64,000 bases of DNA from JAJFUV01 sp964384215. GTDB taxonomy: Bacteria > Acidobacteriota > Terriglobia > Bryobacterales > Bryobacteraceae. The stretch spans positions 1-64,000 of the forward strand of contig CAYLLB010000016.1 in assembly GCA_964384215.1 (NCBI GenBank), read 5' to 3'. Made by a program: the position numbers and the translations under genes. Shown here one piece after another: positions 60,751 through 64,000 of this stretch. Under the pieces are notes generated by a model. That model had not been told where the DNA came from. It did not search any database and saw nothing but the letters and a program-made list of their open reading frames with translations. The stretch's first letter is position 1, and each line of letters starts with the position of its first letter.

Positions 60751-61290
60751 TCAGCCCAACTCCTCGTATGTGAAGTTCTGGTTGGTATAAATGCAGATGC
60801 TCGCGGCGATGGTCATGGATTTTTCGACGATGCTGCGTGCGTCGAGGTCGGTATTTTCAATCAGCGCCGTGGCCGCCGCCTTGGCGAACGGGCCGCCGGA
60901 GCCGATGGCGCAGACTTCCTCATCCGGCTCGATCACGTCGCCGGTGCCGCTGAGAATGTACGTCTTCTCGATGTCGGCCACCAGCAGCAACGCCTCCAGA
61001 TGGCGCAGGACCTTATCGGTGCGCCACTCCTTGGCGAGTTCCACGACCGCGCGGGCAAGATTCCCGTTGTGCTGTTCCAGCTTGCTCTCGAAGCGCGCAA
61101 ACAGCGCGAAGGCGTCGGCGGTGGCGCCGGCAAAGCCGGCGAGAATCCGATCATTGTACAAGCGCCGCAACTTCCGCGCCGAGGCTTTCAGTACTTCCTG
61201 TCCCAGCGTGACCTGGCCGTCGCCCGCCATCACCACTTTGTGGTTCCGGCGGACGCAGAGAATGGTCGTAGACCGTATTCGATTCTTCAT
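60751..61290 (-). CDS. hslV: ATP-dependent protease proteolytic subunit HslV
   Basis: A 179-residue N-terminal-nucleophile threonine protease. The conserved T-T-I segment that supplies the catalytic Thr starts at residue 8, after MKNRIRS, so a 7-residue propeptide must be removed. Later blocks VVMAGDGQVTLGQ, LAGFAGATADAF and VCAIGSGGPFAKAAATAL are typical. TAAAAT 18 nt upstream, overlapping the end of the antiporter gene, is a promoter candidate, with AAGG as ribosome binding site. It forms an operon with hslU. Confidence 0.97.
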   Translation of the reverse strand: MKNRIRSTTILCVRRNHKVVMAGDGQVTLGQEVLKASARKLRRLYNDRILAGFAGATADAFALFARFESKLEQHNGNLARAVVELAKEWRTDKVLRHLEALLLVADIEKTYILSGTGDVIEPDEEVCAIGSGGPFAKAAATALIENTDLDARSIVEKSMTIAASICIYTNQNFTYEELG

Positions 61291-61306
61291 GGATGAGTGG
61301 AAACCT

Positions 61307-62623
61307 TTATTTTACCGCAGCCTGCTGTGGGCGAATGTGTTCCCGCCACATCCTCCCGAACAGATGGAAAGCTTCCAGCCTTCGTCCGCCGGTCAGGTAA
61401 CGCACGAAGCCGAGCGCGAACCAGGCGAAATAAGCGACCGTCACGTACCAGTGGATGTGCTGGGCCAACGTGCGAATGAAGCCGGGGCCGGGCTGGATGG
61501 GCGAGAGTACGAACTGAACGCCCCAAAGGGTGAACAGGACCGTGGCTTCCCACCAATCCAGGCGCATATTGACCAGGAACATCATGCCGACCAGCGACTG
61601 GCCGATGGTCATCAACAGCTCAAGTTCCTGCTGCTGGTCGAAGACGATCGGCGTGGGCGTCCCGCAGCTCACCGAATAGAGAATGGGAAGCATCGCGGCA
61701 AGCAGCGTCCACTGGTTGATGTTGCTGGAAACCATGTTCATCAGGGCCATGGAAGCGCGGTCGATGGTGCGCGCCCAGTAAAAGGCGCTGACCTTTTCGG
61801 GGAACTCGCTCACAAATGGCGCGACCCACTGAACAAAGACGAAGGGCTGCACGCCCAACGCCACCGAAATCGCCAGGAGGCTGCCCAAAAACGGTTCTGC
61901 CATGAAATAAATCAGCAGACCGCCGATGACAAACAAGCCAGTGATCACCGCGATGCGGATCGGGCGGCGGCTCTTGACGATTGTGCGAGGGATTACTTCG
62001 AGTTCCTCGACGCCCTCCGCTTCCTGTGGCGGCATCTTACAGAGGATCATCAAGTAGATCGCGTAGATCAGGATCAGGATCAGGCCGTCCCAAACCGTCA
62101 ACGTGCCTTTGACATAAATGACCATCGCGTAAAGCAGTGCCGCGAACAAACCGAGCACCTCGACGCAATGCTCCTCGGAAAGGTGAATGCTCTTGAGAGG
62201 CTTCTTGCGCCGCACACGGTGGGCCGCGGCAGCGACGAAATAGATCATGGGCCAGCCCAGGCCCGTCAGCAGCCGCAGCGAGCCGGTGAGGTTGGCCATC
62301 AGCAGGTCGGTGCGCTGACGCCATGCCAGTACGGCCTCCACGGCGAACTCGGGGAGCGTTTGCAGCCATGCCAGGATGGCCAGCGCGAAGCCCTGCGCGA
62401 TGAAGAACTGCGCGGACTCCGCCGCCCAGGCGATCACCATCGCCGCCAGCAAAATGGCTGGCGTGGCCCACAGGGCAGCCGAGGGCTCCATCTGCCGTAT
62501 GGTGGGCGCCGCCAGCATCAACAAGAGCAGCGGCATTACGAGCGTTGTCTGCGACGGCTGCGGCTGATTGCCTCGCCAGGACGAAGACGGCTGGCGGCGG
62601 GTATCAGATAAAGGTAACTTCAT
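61307..62623 (-). CDS. Calcium/cation antiporter (CaCA) family membrane protein
   Basis: A 438-residue protein with about eleven transmembrane helices. The two alpha-repeats of sodium/calcium exchangers are visible as WLQTLPEFAVEAVLAW and WVAPFVSEFPEKVSAFYWA, each with the P-E pair, and an Asn in SSNINQWTLL. It probably exchanges Ca2+ or another cation for Na+ or H+. The N-terminal 25 residues are polar. Its first 20 bases overlap the end of nadB, and hslV follows after 16 nt. Confidence 0.86.
   Translation of the reverse strand: MKLPLSDTRRQPSSSWRGNQPQPSQTTLVMPLLLLMLAAPTIRQMEPSAALWATPAILLAAMVIAWAAESAQFFIAQGFALAILAWLQTLPEFAVEAVLAWRQRTDLLMANLTGSLRLLTGLGWPMIYFVAAAAHRVRRKKPLKSIHLSEEHCVEVLGLFAALLYAMVIYVKGTLTVWDGLILILIYAIYLMILCKMPPQEAEGVEELEVIPRTIVKSRRPIRIAVITGLFVIGGLLIYFMAEPFLGSLLAISVALGVQPFVFVQWVAPFVSEFPEKVSAFYWARTIDRASMALMNMVSSNINQWTLLAAMLPILYSVSCGTPTPIVFDQQQELELLMTIGQSLVGMMFLVNMRLDWWEATVLFTLWGVQFVLSPIQPGPGFIRTLAQHIHWYVTVAYFAWFALGFVRYLTGGRRLEAFHLFGRMWREHIRPQQAAVK
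61309..61314 (-). promoter_or_regulatory. -10-like hexamer for hslVU
   Basis: The minus strand reads TAAAAT, 18 nt before the hslV ATG, overlapping the stop codon of the antiporter gene. This would allow hslVU to be transcribed separately from the upstream genes. No good -35 was identified. Confidence 0.35.
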
Positions 62624-64000
62624 TCGTGTTCGTGATGAGAGAGTGCTTTTGGAATTCGGGGAGCGTTTCGGGGAAATCGGCGCGGAAGTGAGCGCCCCGG
62701 CTTTCCCGGCGCGCCAGGGCGCAGCGCGCCACCAGCCCGGCCACGATATGCATGTTGCGCAGTTCGTAAAGCGCTGTGGTAGCTTCCCGGCAGGGGACCA
62801 TGGGCGTCAGCGCCAGCCGTTCTATGATGGCTTCGAGTTGCTGTGCGTGGCGCCGGATGCCGCAATCCTCCCATGTGAGCCGGCGCAGTTCGGGTTCCTC
62901 CATCACCGGTAGCAGCGGTTCGGGAACCTCCCCCGCCGCGGCGGGGGCTCGCCCGATCCACTCCTGCATCGCCTTGCCGGCGCGCGCGCCGAACACCACT
63001 CCCTCCAGCAGCGAGTTGCTTGCAAGCCGGTTGGCGCCGTGCACTCCCGTCGAAGCGACCTCTCCCGCTGCGTATAAGCGCGGGATGTTGGTCTTGCCGT
63101 CCAGGTCCGTTCGTACGCCGCCCATGGAGTAATGCGCGGCGGGAGCCGCGGGAACGAGGGAGGACGTGATGTCCATGCCGTGCGCCAGGCAGGTGTCGTA
63201 AATCCGTGGAAACCTCTGCCGCACAAAGCCGGCATCCAGGTGGCGCAAATCCAGGAAAACGTGGTCGGCGCCGGTACGGTGCATCTCCTTGAAGATGGAT
63301 CGGGAGACCACGTCGCGGGGGGCCAATTCCGCACGCTCGTGGTAGCCGGGCATGAACCGTTCGCCCTCCGTATTGATCAAATACGCACCTTCGCCGCGCA
63401 GCGCTTCGCTGAGCAGGAAATGCGGCGCGCCTTCCAGGTGCAGCGCCGTGGGATGGAACTGGATGAACTCAATGTCGGAGATTTGCGCGCCGGCGCGGTA
63501 AGCGGCCGCCACGCCGTCGCCCGTGGCAACGTCCGGGTTGGTGGTGTAGCGGAACAACCGCCCCATGCCGCCGGTGGCGAGCAACACGGCATGCGCGTAT
63601 ATGCGCATCTGCCGCTGCGAGCTCTCGTCGTAGACCAGCGCGCCGGCAGCTTCGCCTCCGGCCATCAGAAGGTCCACGATGGCGGAGTGGCTGCGGAAGT
63701 GAATGTTGTCGTGCGCGACGGCCTCGCGATAGAGCGTGCGCGATATCTCGCGGCCCGTCGAATCGCCCTTGGCGTGGAGGATGCGGCGCCGGCTGTGAGC
63801 GCCCTCCAGCCCGAACAGAAAACCATCGCCCTGGCGGTCGAACTGGGCGCCCCAGTCAAGCAACTGTTGAATGCAGGCAGGGCCTTCCTCGACCAGGCAG
63901 TGGACGGCGGCGGGATCGCACAATCCGGCGCCGGCAGCGAGAGTGTCCTGCTCGTGAAGCTCTACCTCGTCGTCGTCGCTCAAGGCGACGGCGATGCCGC
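62604..64000 (-). CDS. nadB: L-aspartate oxidase, 5' end cut by the window edge
   Basis: Partial: about 465 residues are present, and the open frame continues past the window end, so the N-terminal FAD glycine motif is outside. L-aspartate oxidase makes iminoaspartate for NAD synthesis. The visible sequence starts GIAVALSDDDEVELHEQDTL. It contains RILHAKGDSTGREI, IEFIQFHPTAL, RDVVSRSI, HYSMGGVRTD and AAGEVASTGVHGANRLASNSL, which carry the fumarate-reductase-like catalytic His/Arg positions. The C-terminal helical domain is complete. It overlaps the antiporter gene by 20 nt. Confidence 0.94.
   Translation of the reverse strand, partial: GIAVALSDDDEVELHEQDTLAAGAGLCDPAAVHCLVEEGPACIQQLLDWGAQFDRQGDGFLFGLEGAHSRRRILHAKGDSTGREISRTLYREAVAHDNIHFRSHSAIVDLLMAGGEAAGALVYDESSQRQMRIYAHAVLLATGGMGRLFRYTTNPDVATGDGVAAAYRAGAQISDIEFIQFHPTALHLEGAPHFLLSEALRGEGAYLINTEGERFMPGYHERAELAPRDVVSRSIFKEMHRTGADHVFLDLRHLDAGFVRQRFPRIYDTCLAHGMDITSSLVPAAPAAHYSMGGVRTDLDGKTNIPRLYAAGEVASTGVHGANRLASNSLLEGVVFGARAGKAMQEWIGRAPAAAGEVPEPLLPVMEEPELRRLTWEDCGIRRHAQQLEAIIERLALTPMVPCREATTALYELRNMHIVAGLVARCALARRESRGAHFRADFPETLPEFQKHSLITNTNEVTFI

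Noticed and set aside
60791..62611. Plus-strand open frame of 606 codons across hslV and the antiporter
   Set aside because: His/Arg/Gln-rich shadow of hslV and a transmembrane protein. No recognisable domains.

Overview
The window is one dense, GC-rich (roughly 60-63% by eye) bacterial chromosome segment. It looks like an Acidobacteriota genome of the Bryobacterales/Solibacter type. The evidence for this is a giant carboxypeptidase-regulatory-domain TonB-type receptor, many exported glycoside hydrolases (GH28 x2, GH78, GH106-like x2, GH63-like, GH99-like, DUF1080), CehA/McbA-like and Gfo/Idh/MocA enzymes, a HAF-repeat PEP-CTERM protein, and Tat-type leaders on secreted enzymes. That placement is inference from gene content. 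The sequence carries one 10-N assembly gap (30629-30638) that breaks a gene.

Layout. 79-10719: a polysaccharide-use region with a TonB-type receptor, a type I sulfatase, a GH28 polygalacturonase-like enzyme, a hexuronate-type MFS permease, a PHP-like hydrolase and a Gfo/Idh/MocA oxidoreductase. 10716-19719: a HAF/PEP-CTERM protein, then the run GH99-like / PhzF / metallophosphoesterase, small membrane or exported proteins, a CYTH protein divergent from a tRNA-Arg(TCG), a beta-barrel protein and a second GH28. 19955-24245: a small exported protein, an NtrB/NtrC-like two-component pair and glutamate dehydrogenase. 24259-30814: a tightly packed operon of two GH106-like rhamnosidases, a class I xylose-isomerase homologue with all metal ligands, and a 46-residue DUF2905 protein. 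30871-40673: oligopeptidase B, hypF with a hydrogenase maturation protease, a GH78 rhamnosidase, trmFO and xerC. 40699-52631: a GH63-like enzyme, a DUF1080 enzyme, the c-di-AMP/cell-wall operon cdaA-cdaR-glmM, alanine dehydrogenase, a peptidoglycan-binding protein, HtrA, an EamA exporter and an M20 peptidase. 52705-64000: pfkA, then argD and a long minus-strand run (nadB, a Ca2+/cation antiporter, hslV, hslU, an FN3 lipoprotein, an FAH-family enzyme, a small membrane protein, an MFS permease, an amidohydrolase).

How it fits together. Plant or microbial polysaccharides rich in uronic acid and rhamnose appear to be captured, desulfated and cut outside the cytoplasm, then imported by MFS permeases. 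Housekeeping modules (c-di-AMP synthesis, tRNA modification, the HslUV protease, NAD synthesis, glycolysis) are interspersed.

The most notable sequence-level observation is a repeated start architecture. A -10-like hexamer sits 5-7 nt before an ATG or TTG with no Shine-Dalgarno sequence, at seven first genes of transcription units (5060, 7830, 16210, 30814, 35531, 48751, 54925). This suggests leaderless mRNAs. At three divergent pairs the -10 elements of both directions overlap. No CRISPR array, prophage, insertion sequence or clearly new enzymatic system was found.
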